A stretch of DNA of 64,000 nucleotides from DAHUYF01 sp035509275 (lineage in GTDB: Bacteria; Pseudomonadota; Alphaproteobacteria; ATCC43930; CGMCC-115725), in NCBI GenBank assembly GCA_035509275.1, contig DATJLU010000157.1, forward strand, positions 4,676-68,675, read 5' to 3'. Under the pieces are notes generated by a model. The model was not told the DNA's origin. It was given only the letters and a program-made list of their open reading frames with translations, and did no database searches. Positions 1 to 7,300 of this stretch are shown in pieces. Position 1 is the first letter of the stretch; every line of letters begins with the position of its first letter. Position numbers and translations under genes: made by a program.

Positions 1-279
1 GAGCCAGAGCCGCTCGTTCACCACGGCGAGCAGCTCGAATATGGCGCCGCGTCGCGCCTTCGGCACCTTCATCTCGAAAGCGCAGGTGAAATGCAGCGCG
101 TTGATCTCGCGCTGCCAGATGAAGAGCAGGCGGTAGTCGCACCAGCGGCCGGTGATCTCGACGACCATCTCCTCGTCGCTGGCGCGATCATGCGCCCATT
201 CATTCGCCTGGACGATCTCTTCGACGAGATCGATCGGGTTGGCGGCGAGCACAGCCGTCTCGAGTGACAAAGCGGTCAT
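1..279 (-). CDS. YbjN domain-containing protein (partial, C-terminus off the window)
   Basis: Only the first 93 codons are present; the gene runs off the left edge. The start ATG at 279-277 is preceded on its strand by AGGAGGG, a good Shine-Dalgarno. The N-terminus (MTALSLETAVLAANPIDLVE) and the later segments DEEMVVEITGRWCDYRLLF and LHFTCAFEMKVP fit the YbjN family, small cytosolic proteins resembling type III secretion chaperones. Their function is not well defined; in alphaproteobacteria one often precedes proC, but the flank here is outside the window. The family call is recognition by eye. Confidence 0.75.
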   Translation of the reverse strand, partial: MTALSLETAVLAANPIDLVEEIVQANEWAHDRASDEEMVVEITGRWCDYRLLFIWQREINALHFTCAFEMKVPKARRGAIFELLAVVNERLWL

Positions 280-419
280 TCACCCTCCTGTGGGGGGCCA
301 ACCCGGGTGATCGCGGCATTTTGTGTGAACCACCCTCGGTCACCACAAGATGTAGCCTGCCAAAGCTGACCGAGCGGCGCAAGCACGGAGTTATCCACAA
401 ACGCGAAGAAACCGCCGAT

Positions 420-764
420 CTACAGCGGTTCGGCCGGCTTCGGCTTGCGCATCGCCGGGCGCGAGCGCAGCGGGCGACGCGGTGCCGCATGCGGCTCGGC
501 GGGACTGGCGGGACTGGTGATCCCAAGCCGCGCTTCGAGCGCGGCAACACGCGCGGCAAGCGCTTCCTGCTCGGCGCGCGCTTTGGCGGCCATCGCCTGC
601 ACGGCGTCGAACTCCTCGCGCCGGACAAGATTCATGCGGCTAAGGACGCGCTCGAACTGATCGCGCAAACGGGTTTCGAGCTCGTCGCGCACGCCGGTGA
701 GCGCGCCGAGCGCGCCGGTGGCGACGCGGGCGAGATCGTCGAGCAAGCGGTTCTCGGACTGCAT
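420..764 (-). CDS. ubiK: UbiK-type ubiquinone biosynthesis accessory factor (BMFP/YqiC family)
   Basis: A 114-residue protein of the usual family size. It begins MQSENRLLDDLARVATGALG and carries a predicted coiled coil at about residues 50-82 (EFDAVQAMAAKARAEQEALA), the layout of the membrane-fusogenic BMFP/YqiC family. UbiK is known to assist aerobic ubiquinone synthesis in Enterobacteria, probably by bridging the Ubi complex to membranes. The C-terminal tail (residues about 85-114) is Pro/Arg-rich and low complexity. It reads away from hldD, so the 129 bases in between should hold both promoters. Confidence 0.8.
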   Translation of the reverse strand: MQSENRLLDDLARVATGALGALTGVRDELETRLRDQFERVLSRMNLVRREEFDAVQAMAAKARAEQEALAARVAALEARLGITSPASPAEPHAAPRRPLRSRPAMRKPKPAEPL

Positions 765-893
765 GGCGGCTCTCCTCTCGCGAAACTGGCAGCGGGCCTC
801 CGGCTAGCATAGATACCGGCGGGGGCCAAATCGAATCCGGCCGCGCGCCGCATTTGACGCCATGGCGGCAACGCTTATAACACCGCCCTTGCG

Positions 894-1880
894 ATGATCG
901 TCATCACGGGCGGCGCGGGATTCATCGGCTCGAACTTGGTCGCGGCGCTCGACGAGCGCGGCGGGCAGGATCTCGTCGTCTGCGACCGACTCGGCAAGGA
1001 CGACAAATGGCGCAACCTCGCCAAGCGCGAGCTCGCTGCGCTGGTGCCGCCCGAATCCCTGTTCGATTTCCTCGAGCGCCATGCGCGCGAGATCAACCTC
1101 ATCTTCCATCTGGGCGCCGTATCGTCAACGACCGAGACCGATGCCGATTTCATCATCGCCGCCAATTTCATGCTGCCGCAGCGCCTCTGGGAGTGGTGCG
1201 CCGAGACCGAGACGCGCTTCATCTACGCGTCCTCCGCCGCCACCTACGGCGATGGCGGCGCGGGCTTCGACGACGACATCGCGCCGGCGGCGCTGGCGCG
1301 GCTGCGCCCGCTCAACGCCTATGGCTGGTCGAAGCATCTCTTCGACCGCCGCATCGCGCGGCTCGCCGGCCAGCCCGGCAAGCGGCCGGCGCAATGGGCG
1401 GGACTCAAATTCTTCAACGTTTACGGCCCGAACGAGTACCACAAGGGCGCGATGAAGAGCGTCGCGGCGCAGCTCTACGCCCGCGCCGCCAAAGGCGAGG
1501 CGGCGCGGCTCTTCCGCTCGCATCGCGCCGGCGTGCCCGATGGCGGGCAGCAGCGCGATTTCGTCTATGTCCGCGATTGCGTCGACATGATGCTGTGGCT
1601 GAACGACCACCCCGAGGTGAGCGGCCTCTTCAACATCGGCAGCGGCGCGGCACGCAGCTTCGCCGAGCTGGCTGCGGCGGTTTATCGCGCGCTGGGCCGC
1701 GAGCCCAAGATCGATTTCATCGACACGCCCGTCGAGATCCGCGACAAGTATCAGTACTTCACCGAGGCGCGGATGGAGCGGCTGCGTGCCGCCGGCTATG
1801 ACCGGCCGATGACCTCGCTCGAGGAGGGCGTGCGCGACTACGTCCAGAACTATCTTGCCGTCTCCGATCCCTATCGCTGA
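894..1880 (+). CDS. hldD: ADP-L-glycero-D-manno-heptose 6-epimerase
   Basis: A 328-residue extended SDR that epimerises ADP-D-glycero-manno-heptose to the L-glycero form for LPS inner core. The N-terminal Rossmann motif GGAGFIGSN (residues 5-13), the IFHLGAVSSTTETD segment typical of HldD, and the catalytic YGWSK (Y-x3-K) are all present. The length matches the family (about 310-330). The next gene, lgt, starts 15 bases downstream, so the two are probably cotranscribed as an envelope pair. Confidence 0.93.
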   Translation: MIVITGGAGFIGSNLVAALDERGGQDLVVCDRLGKDDKWRNLAKRELAALVPPESLFDFLERHAREINLIFHLGAVSSTTETDADFIIAANFMLPQRLWEWCAETETRFIYASSAATYGDGGAGFDDDIAPAALARLRPLNAYGWSKHLFDRRIARLAGQPGKRPAQWAGLKFFNVYGPNEYHKGAMKSVAAQLYARAAKGEAARLFRSHRAGVPDGGQQRDFVYVRDCVDMMLWLNDHPEVSGLFNIGSGAARSFAELAAAVYRALGREPKIDFIDTPVEIRDKYQYFTEARMERLRAAGYDRPMTSLEEGVRDYVQNYLAVSDPYR

Positions 1881-1895
1881 GCGTTTGCGCCCCGC

Positions 1896-2729
1896 ATGTT
1901 CTTCCTCATCCCCTACCCCGCCATCAATCCCGACATCGTCCATTTCGGCCCCTATATGATCGGCCACTGGTCGGTCGGCCCGTTCGCGATCCGCTGGTAT
2001 GCGCTCGCCTACATCGCCGGTCTGGTCATCGGCTGGCGCTACTGCCTGGCGCTCGCCAAGCGGCCGCCGCTCGTGGCGCAGGTGCAGGACATCGACGACT
2101 TCCTCGTCTGGGCGACGCTCGGCGTCGTGCTCGGCGGCCGCACCGGCTATGTGCTGTTCTACAACTTGCCCTACTACCTCCAGAATCCGATCCAGGTCTT
2201 CTATCTCTGGCGCGGCGGCATGTCGTTCCATGGCGGCGCGCTCGGCGTCACCCTCGCCATCCTGCTGTTCTGCCGACAGCGCAAGATCAATTTCCTCGCT
2301 TTCGCCGACATCATCATCTGCGCCGTGCCGATCGGCCTGTTCTTCGGCCGCATCGCCAACTTCATCAATGGCGAGCTCTGGGGCCGCGTCACCAACGTGC
2401 CCTGGGCGATGATCTTCCCGAGCGACCCCGAGCACCTGCCGCGCCATCCAAGCCAGCTTTACGAGGCGACGCTCGAAGGCATCGTGCTCTTCACCGTACT
2501 CTGGATCTGCCAGTATCGCGGCTTGCGGCAGCGGCCGGGAGCGACCACCGGCGTCTTCTTCATCGGCTACGGCATCGCGCGCATCATCGCCGAGTTCTTC
2601 CGCCAGCCCGACCCGCAGCTCGGCTTCCTCTTCTGGGGCATCACCATGGGGCAGCTGCTGTCGGCGCCTTTGGTGATCATCGGGCTCTGGCTGCTGCTGC
2701 GGGCGAAGCCGCTCGCGGCGCGGGCGTGA
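1896..2729 (+). CDS. lgt: Prolipoprotein diacylglyceryl transferase
   Basis: A 277-residue polytopic inner-membrane enzyme that moves diacylglycerol from phosphatidylglycerol onto the lipobox Cys of prolipoproteins. Diagnostic features are GGMSFHGGALGV in the central helix and the Lgt signature GRIANFINGELWGR, followed by HPSQLYEA. Several hydrophobic segments cover most of the length. Its stop overlaps the next gene's GTG start (GTGA), so translation is likely coupled. Lipoproteins that need Lgt are encoded in this window too, for example at 14604. Confidence 0.95.
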   Translation: MFFLIPYPAINPDIVHFGPYMIGHWSVGPFAIRWYALAYIAGLVIGWRYCLALAKRPPLVAQVQDIDDFLVWATLGVVLGGRTGYVLFYNLPYYLQNPIQVFYLWRGGMSFHGGALGVTLAILLFCRQRKINFLAFADIIICAVPIGLFFGRIANFINGELWGRVTNVPWAMIFPSDPEHLPRHPSQLYEATLEGIVLFTVLWICQYRGLRQRPGATTGVFFIGYGIARIIAEFFRQPDPQLGFLFWGITMGQLLSAPLVIIGLWLLLRAKPLAARA

Positions 2730-3823
2730 ACGCGCTCGCGCGGCTGCTGGCACAGCGCATCCGCGCGACCGGGCCGCTCGGCATCGCCGAATTCATGCAG
2801 GAAGCGCTGCTCCACCCGCGCTACGGCTATTACCGCACCCGCGACCCGCTGGGCGCGGGCGGCGATTTCATCACCGCGCCCGAGGTGAGCCAGGTCTTCG
2901 GCGAGCTCATTGGCCTCTGGTGCGCCGATGCCTGGGACAAGATGGGCCGGCCCGAGCGCGTCATCCTCGCCGAGCTCGGCCCCGGCCGCGGCACGCTGAT
3001 GGCCGATGCCTTGCGGGCGCTCAAGGGGGCGCCTGGCTTCCACCGCGCGCTGACGCTGCATCTCGTCGAAAGCAGCCCGGTGCTGCGCCGCCATCAGGCC
3101 GCGCTTCTCGCCGAGGCGAGCCCTTCCTGGCATGACAGCCTCGGCGAGCTGCCCGACGGGCCGCTGATCCTCGTCGCCAACGAGTTCCTCGACGCGCTGC
3201 CGATCCGACAGCTGGTGCGCGGCGAGCGGTTTTGGCATGAGCGGCGCGTGGCGCTCGCTGCCGACGGCCAATCCTTTGTCTTCGCTCTCGATCCTGCGCC
3301 GAGTCCGGAAGCGGCGCTGCTGCCGCCCGCGCTCAGAGCCGCGCCCCCCGGCAGCCTCTGCGAGATCCGCCCGCCGGCGATCACGCTTGCCGCGACGCTG
3401 GGCGAGCGGCTCCGGCACCAGGGCGGTGTCGCGCTCTTCATCGATTACGGTTATTTCCCCGCCGCTTGCGGCGACACCTTGCAGGCGCTCCGCCGCCACC
3501 GCCGCCACGAGGTGTTGGACGAGCCCGGCGAGGCCGACCTCACCGCGCATGTCGATTTCGCCAGCGTCGCTGCCGCGGCGCGCGGCGCCGGCGCGCGCGC
3601 CTGGGGACCGGTGCCGCAAGGCGGCTTCCTTGCCGCGCTCGGCCTCGCCGAGCGCGCCGCGGCGCTCATCGCGCGCGCCACGCCGGCGCAACTCCCCGCG
3701 ATCGAAAGCGGTTGCCGGAGGTTGATCGATCCCGAGCAAATGGGCACCTTGTTCAAGGCGCTGGCGCTCGCCGCGCCGGCGCTGGCCGCGCCCGCCGGCT
3801 TTGTGGAGGAATGCATTCCGTGA
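2726..3823 (+). CDS. SAM-dependent methyltransferase, NDUFAF7/MidA family
   Basis: 365 residues. The start is GTG at 2726, overlapping the lgt stop by four bases. The N-terminus (FMQEALLHPRYGYYRTRDP, then GAGGDFITAPEVSQVFGELI) is the hallmark of the DUF185/MidA family, with a SAM-binding GPGRGTLMADALRAL loop near residue 75. The mitochondrial member NDUFAF7 methylates an Arg of complex I subunit NDUFS2. The bacterial role is presumed similar but is not shown here. Its end overlaps pgeF. Confidence 0.88.
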   Translation: MNALARLLAQRIRATGPLGIAEFMQEALLHPRYGYYRTRDPLGAGGDFITAPEVSQVFGELIGLWCADAWDKMGRPERVILAELGPGRGTLMADALRALKGAPGFHRALTLHLVESSPVLRRHQAALLAEASPSWHDSLGELPDGPLILVANEFLDALPIRQLVRGERFWHERRVALAADGQSFVFALDPAPSPEAALLPPALRAAPPGSLCEIRPPAITLAATLGERLRHQGGVALFIDYGYFPAACGDTLQALRRHRRHEVLDEPGEADLTAHVDFASVAAAARGAGARAWGPVPQGGFLAALGLAERAAALIARATPAQLPAIESGCRRLIDPEQMGTLFKALALAAPALAAPAGFVEECIP

Positions 3824-4578
3824 TCAGGCTTCCGACGCTCGCCGCCGCCTGCCACGCCTTCTTCACCCGCGAGGGCGGCGTCAGCGAAGGGCTTTTCGCC
3901 TCCCTCAATTGCGGCCTTGGCTCCGGCGACGACGCGGCGAAAGTGGCGGAGAATCGCCGACGCGCGATGGCGGCGTTGGGCTTGGAAGGCGACCGGCTGG
4001 TCACCGGCTACCAGGTGCACAGCGCGGATGTCGCGATCATCGACGAGCGCTGGCGGCCGGAGGAGCGGCCGCGCGCCGATGCGCTGGTGACGCGACGGCA
4101 GGACGTGGCGCTCGGCATCCTCACCGCCGATTGCGTGCCGGTCCTGTTCGCCGATGCGGAGGCGGGCGTGATCGGCGCAGCCCATGCCGGCTGGCGCGGC
4201 GCGCTGGGCGGCGTGCTCGAGGCGACGGTCGCGGCAATGATCTCCTTGGGCGCCGCGCCGCAGCGTCTCTCCGCCGGCATTGGTCCTGCCATCGCGCAGC
4301 CCTCTTACGAGGTCGGGCCGGAATTTCCGGCGCCCTTCCTGGCGCAGGACGAAGCCAATGCCGGGTTCTTCCGGCAGGCGCCGCGCGCCGGGCATTTCCT
4401 CTTCGATCTGCCGGGCTATGTCGCGCGCCGGCTCGCGCGGCTCGGCCTCGGCGCGGTTGAGCAGAGCGGCGGTGACACCGCGGCCGAGCCCGAGCGCTTC
4501 TTCTCCTATCGCCGGTCTTGCCTGCGACAGGAGCCCGACTACGGCCGCGCGCTCTCGGCGATCCGCCTCGGGGCGTAG
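3820..4578 (+). CDS. pgeF: Peptidoglycan editing factor / laccase-domain protein
   Basis: 252 residues from a GTG start. This start is chosen because GGAGGA at 3805-3810 lies nine bases ahead of it and it makes a GTGA overlap with the preceding stop; an in-frame ATG at 3811 touches that Shine-Dalgarno and looks too close. The DUF152/YfiH fold is clear: HAFFTREGGVSEGLFASLN, the metal-site VTGYQVHSADV, ILTADCVPVLF and AHAGWRGALGG, and FFSYRRS near the end. In E. coli the family member removes mis-incorporated L-Ser from peptidoglycan precursors; others show purine nucleoside or oxidase activity. Confidence 0.9.
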   Translation: MIRLPTLAAACHAFFTREGGVSEGLFASLNCGLGSGDDAAKVAENRRRAMAALGLEGDRLVTGYQVHSADVAIIDERWRPEERPRADALVTRRQDVALGILTADCVPVLFADAEAGVIGAAHAGWRGALGGVLEATVAAMISLGAAPQRLSAGIGPAIAQPSYEVGPEFPAPFLAQDEANAGFFRQAPRAGHFLFDLPGYVARRLARLGLGAVEQSGGDTAAEPERFFSYRRSCLRQEPDYGRALSAIRLGA

Positions 4579-4666
4579 CCGCCGCATAGGCGCTCGGCGT
4601 GCGGTGCAATTGCCATCGCCCGGCACGAGAGCGATGATGGTGTGTCGTCCGAGGTTCGGGCGGCAA

Positions 4667-4814
4667 CGTTCTCGGGGCGGGGTGGAAGTCCCCACCGGCG
4701 GTGAAGGCGAGCAATCGCACGAGCCCGCGAGCGCCTGACGAGGCAATCTCGGCAGGGTCAGCAGAGCCGGTTCCAATCCGGCGCCGACGGTCACAGTCCG
4801 GAAGAAAGAGAGCG
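4667..4814 (+). promoter_or_regulatory. FMN riboswitch (RFN element)
   Basis: The conserved RFN blocks appear in order: GGCGGTGAA, GAGCCCGCGAGCG, GGTCAGCAGA, CCGGTTCCAATCCGG, GGCGCCGACGGT, CAGTCCGGA and AAGAGAG. The closing stem P1 pairs CGTTCTC (4667-4673) with GAGAGCG (4808-4814), with one G-U pair. It sits 92 bases ahead of the ribH start, so FMN binding probably lowers ribH expression. This is unmistakable as an FMN riboswitch; the exact ends are approximate. Confidence 0.96.
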
Positions 4815-4906
4815 GGATGGCTCCGGCTTGGCGTCGCGCTTTGGCGTGCCGCCGGGTGCGAGCGTCTCAACGCCCTGATTCTGGTCCAAAGGCAAAGGAG
4901 CCACCC

Positions 4907-5398
4907 ATGAATCAGCGCCATGCGCACGACATCACCGGAAGCGGCACAGGCGAGCGCATCGCCTTCATTCAGTCGTGCTGGCACAAGGACATCGTCGATT
5001 GCTGCCGGCAATCCTTCACCGCCGCGATGGCGAAGCTCGGTCATCCCGAGAGCGCCATCGACCTCTTCGACGTCCCCGGCAGCTTCGAGATTCCGCTGCA
5101 GGCAAAGCTGCTGGCGAAGAGCGGCCGCTATGCCGCAATCGTCGCCGGCGGACTCGTCGTCGATGGCGGCATCTACCGCCACGAATTCGTCGCCGAGGCG
5201 GTGATCTCCGGGCTGATGCGGGTTCAGCTCGACACCGAAGTGCCGGTCATCTCGGCGGTGCTGACACCGCAGCGCTTTCACGCCCATGACGAGCATCAGC
5301 GCTTCTTCCGCGAGCATTTCGTCGTGAAAGGCGCCGAAGCGGCGGAAGCTTGCGCCCGCACCATCGCCGCGCTGCGACGGCTGCGCGCGGCGGCGTAA
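4907..5398 (+). CDS. ribH: 6,7-dimethyl-8-ribityllumazine synthase, RibH2 type
   Basis: 163 residues from the ATG at 4907, with AAAGGAG at 4894-4900 in front. The family core FDVPGSFEIPLQAKLLAKSG is present. The usual active-site loop is replaced by GGLVVDGGIYRHEFVAEAVI, and SAVLTPQRFHAHDEHQRFF follows. That pattern marks the RibH2 subfamily known from Brucella and other Rhizobiales, whose decameric enzyme is catalytically weaker than RibH1 and whose gene is also riboswitch-preceded. It stands alone here, with no ribB, ribE or ribD beside it. Confidence 0.92.
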   Translation: MNQRHAHDITGSGTGERIAFIQSCWHKDIVDCCRQSFTAAMAKLGHPESAIDLFDVPGSFEIPLQAKLLAKSGRYAAIVAGGLVVDGGIYRHEFVAEAVISGLMRVQLDTEVPVISAVLTPQRFHAHDEHQRFFREHFVVKGAEAAEACARTIAALRRLRAAA

Positions 5399-5421
5399 AG
5401 CAGGGTCCCGGGATCGGCCGC

Positions 5422-5442
5422 GGCGTCCCCGTGCGGGACGCC
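5422..5442. terminator. GC hairpin between convergent genes
   Basis: GGCGTCCC and GGGACGCC form a perfect 8-bp stem with a 5-base loop, 24 bases past the ribH stop and 14 bases before the 3' end of the opposing MFS gene. No T-run follows on either side, so termination here is an inference from the position. Confidence 0.55.
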
Positions 5443-5455
5443 GAGCCCGCCGCGG

Positions 5456-6793
5456 TCAATCCGCGTGCAGCGCCGTGCCGCGCGTTTCCGGCAGGAACGG
5501 GGCCGCGAGCAGGCCCAGCACGTAGATGCTGGCGACGATCACGGCCGCGTGTCCGTATCCGCCGAAGCGTACGATCAGGGTCCCGGCAATCAGCGGACCG
5601 AGAAACGCGATGAAGCGGGGTGCGTTGAACACGAAAGCGACCCCGGTGGCGCGGATCCGCGTCGGATAGAGCTCGGGAAGCCAGGTCGGCATCCAGGAAT
5701 ATTGGCCGAGGCTGAAGAACCCGTTGACGCAGGTGACCAGCAGCAGCAGGCCGAGAGTGTGCGTCCACAGGAACAGCGCCGGCGTCAGCAGCAGCGACAT
5801 GGCGAAGAAGAGGATGGTGACCGGCTTGCGCCCGTAAGCGTCCGCCAGGAAGCCGAGACCGGCGTAGCCCGCGATCGCGCCGACATTGTAGACCATGCCG
5901 GCGAAGCTCGCCCATTGCGCGGGCGATAGCCCGTTCTTGGCCGCGACCGAGCCGATATAGGGCGGGACCCAGGACGAGATGCCCCACCAGGCGAGCGTCG
6001 TCGTCAGCGACATCAGGAAAGCGATGATCGTCCGCCGTCGGATTTCGGCGTGGCCGAAGAGGTCGAAGAGCGTGAAGCGGGTCAGCGCGTGCTCGTGGGC
6101 GTGGAGCGCCGCGCCGGCGCGCCGGCGCTCCTGCGCCGCCCGCCGCTGCTCCGCCGAGCGCTCCCAGAGCGCCGATTCCGGAATGCTGCGCCGAACCCAG
6201 AGCGTCGCGAGACCCGGCAGGATGCCGATGAGATACATGTAGCGCCAAGCGTCGGGACCGGTCGCGCCGACGAACAGCCAGATGAGCGATGCGAGAAAGA
6301 AGCCGATGCCGAGGCCGCATTGCATGAGCCCGGCGCCTTTGCCACGCGCATGATCGGGCCAGAGCTCCGCCGTCATCGACGTGCCCGTCGCCCATTCCGA
6401 GCCAAGAGCGACGCCGACGAGAAACCGCAGCGCGGCGAAAGAGAGCCAATCCCAGGACACGGCGCTGAGCCCGGTCATCAGCGAATAGGCCAGGATCGCC
6501 AGCATCATCATGCGCTTGCGGCCGATGTAGTCGGCGAGGACGCCGCCGATCAGCCCGCCCACGCCCCAGCCCAGGAGCGTAATCCCGATGACCGTGCCGG
6601 CGTAGGCCGGAATCTGGGCGTACTGCGCCGGTAGCAGCAGCTGATGGAGCGCCACGCCGACGGTGAGGATCAGCGCATAGGTCTCATAGCCGTCGAAGAG
6701 CCAGCCCAGATTCGAGGCGAGAAGCGCATACCATTGGTCGCGATTGAGGCTGCGATACCAGGGGCCTCGAAGAGCGGTCTCCGCGCCGGTCAT
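5456..6793 (-). CDS. MFS transporter (sugar/aromatic-acid H+ symporter type)
   Basis: 445 residues, about 12 membrane segments. It starts ASNLGWLFDGYETYALIL after a short cytosolic head and has DYIGRKRMMMLAILAYS in the loop 2-3 position and FLPETRG near the C-terminus, as in the PF00083/AAHS group. ATG at 6793 is preferred because AAGGAG lies just upstream; an in-frame ATG at 6829 would overlap the previous stop as ATGA. It is the last gene of the molybdenum-hydroxylase operon and so probably imports that enzyme's substrate, which is unknown. Confidence 0.85.
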   Translation of the reverse strand: MTGAETALRGPWYRSLNRDQWYALLASNLGWLFDGYETYALILTVGVALHQLLLPAQYAQIPAYAGTVIGITLLGWGVGGLIGGVLADYIGRKRMMMLAILAYSLMTGLSAVSWDWLSFAALRFLVGVALGSEWATGTSMTAELWPDHARGKGAGLMQCGLGIGFFLASLIWLFVGATGPDAWRYMYLIGILPGLATLWVRRSIPESALWERSAEQRRAAQERRRAGAALHAHEHALTRFTLFDLFGHAEIRRRTIIAFLMSLTTTLAWWGISSWVPPYIGSVAAKNGLSPAQWASFAGMVYNVGAIAGYAGLGFLADAYGRKPVTILFFAMSLLLTPALFLWTHTLGLLLLVTCVNGFFSLGQYSWMPTWLPELYPTRIRATGVAFVFNAPRFIAFLGPLIAGTLIVRFGGYGHAAVIVASIYVLGLLAAPFLPETRGTALHAD

Positions 6794-6825
6794 GGGGTCT
6801 CCTTGCCTCGCATCGTTTGACGTGG

Positions 6826-7299
6826 TCATGCCTTGCGCTTCTTCGCCGCGAGCCGCACTGCCTCGACGATCTGAGGATAGGTCCCGCAGCGGCACAAATT
6901 GCCGGAAAGATAGTGACCGATCTCCGCATCGCTCGGATCGGGGTTTTCGTCGAGGAGCTGGCGCGTCATGAGCACGAATCCCGGGGTGCAGAAGCCGCAT
7001 TGAAAGGCGCCGGCCTCGATGAAGGCCTGTTGCACCGGATCGAGCCGCTCGCCCGCCCCGAGATACTCGACCGTCTCAACCTGTGCGCCGTCGGCGAAGA
7101 CGGCGAGGAAGAGACAGCCCGACACTGCCGTGCCGTCGACCAGGACGGTGCAGCACCCGCACAGGCCTTGCGCGCAGCTTTCGCGTGCGCCGAAGAGGTC
7201 GAAGCGCTGCTGCAGCACCTCGACCAGGCTTTGGTGCGTGCCGATCTCGGCACTCGCCGGCGCGCCGTTGAGGGTGAAGCGGATGGTGCGCGCGTTCAT
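6826..7299 (-). CDS. 2Fe-2S subunit of a xanthine dehydrogenase-family hydroxylase
   Basis: 157 residues (ATG at 7299, one base after the large-subunit stop; an in-frame GTG at 7311 is possible). Both iron-sulphur clusters are visible: the plant-ferredoxin type ESCAQGLCGCCTVLVDG with a fourth Cys in VSGC, and the alpha-helical type CGFCTPG with NLCRCGTYPQIV. It passes electrons from the Mo centre to FAD. This is the small chain of a three-subunit enzyme, matching CoxS/QorS/NdhS-like proteins in size. Confidence 0.93.
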   Translation of the reverse strand: MNARTIRFTLNGAPASAEIGTHQSLVEVLQQRFDLFGARESCAQGLCGCCTVLVDGTAVSGCLFLAVFADGAQVETVEYLGAGERLDPVQQAFIEAGAFQCGFCTPGFVLMTRQLLDENPDPSDAEIGHYLSGNLCRCGTYPQIVEAVRLAAKKRKA

Positions 7300-7300
7300 C

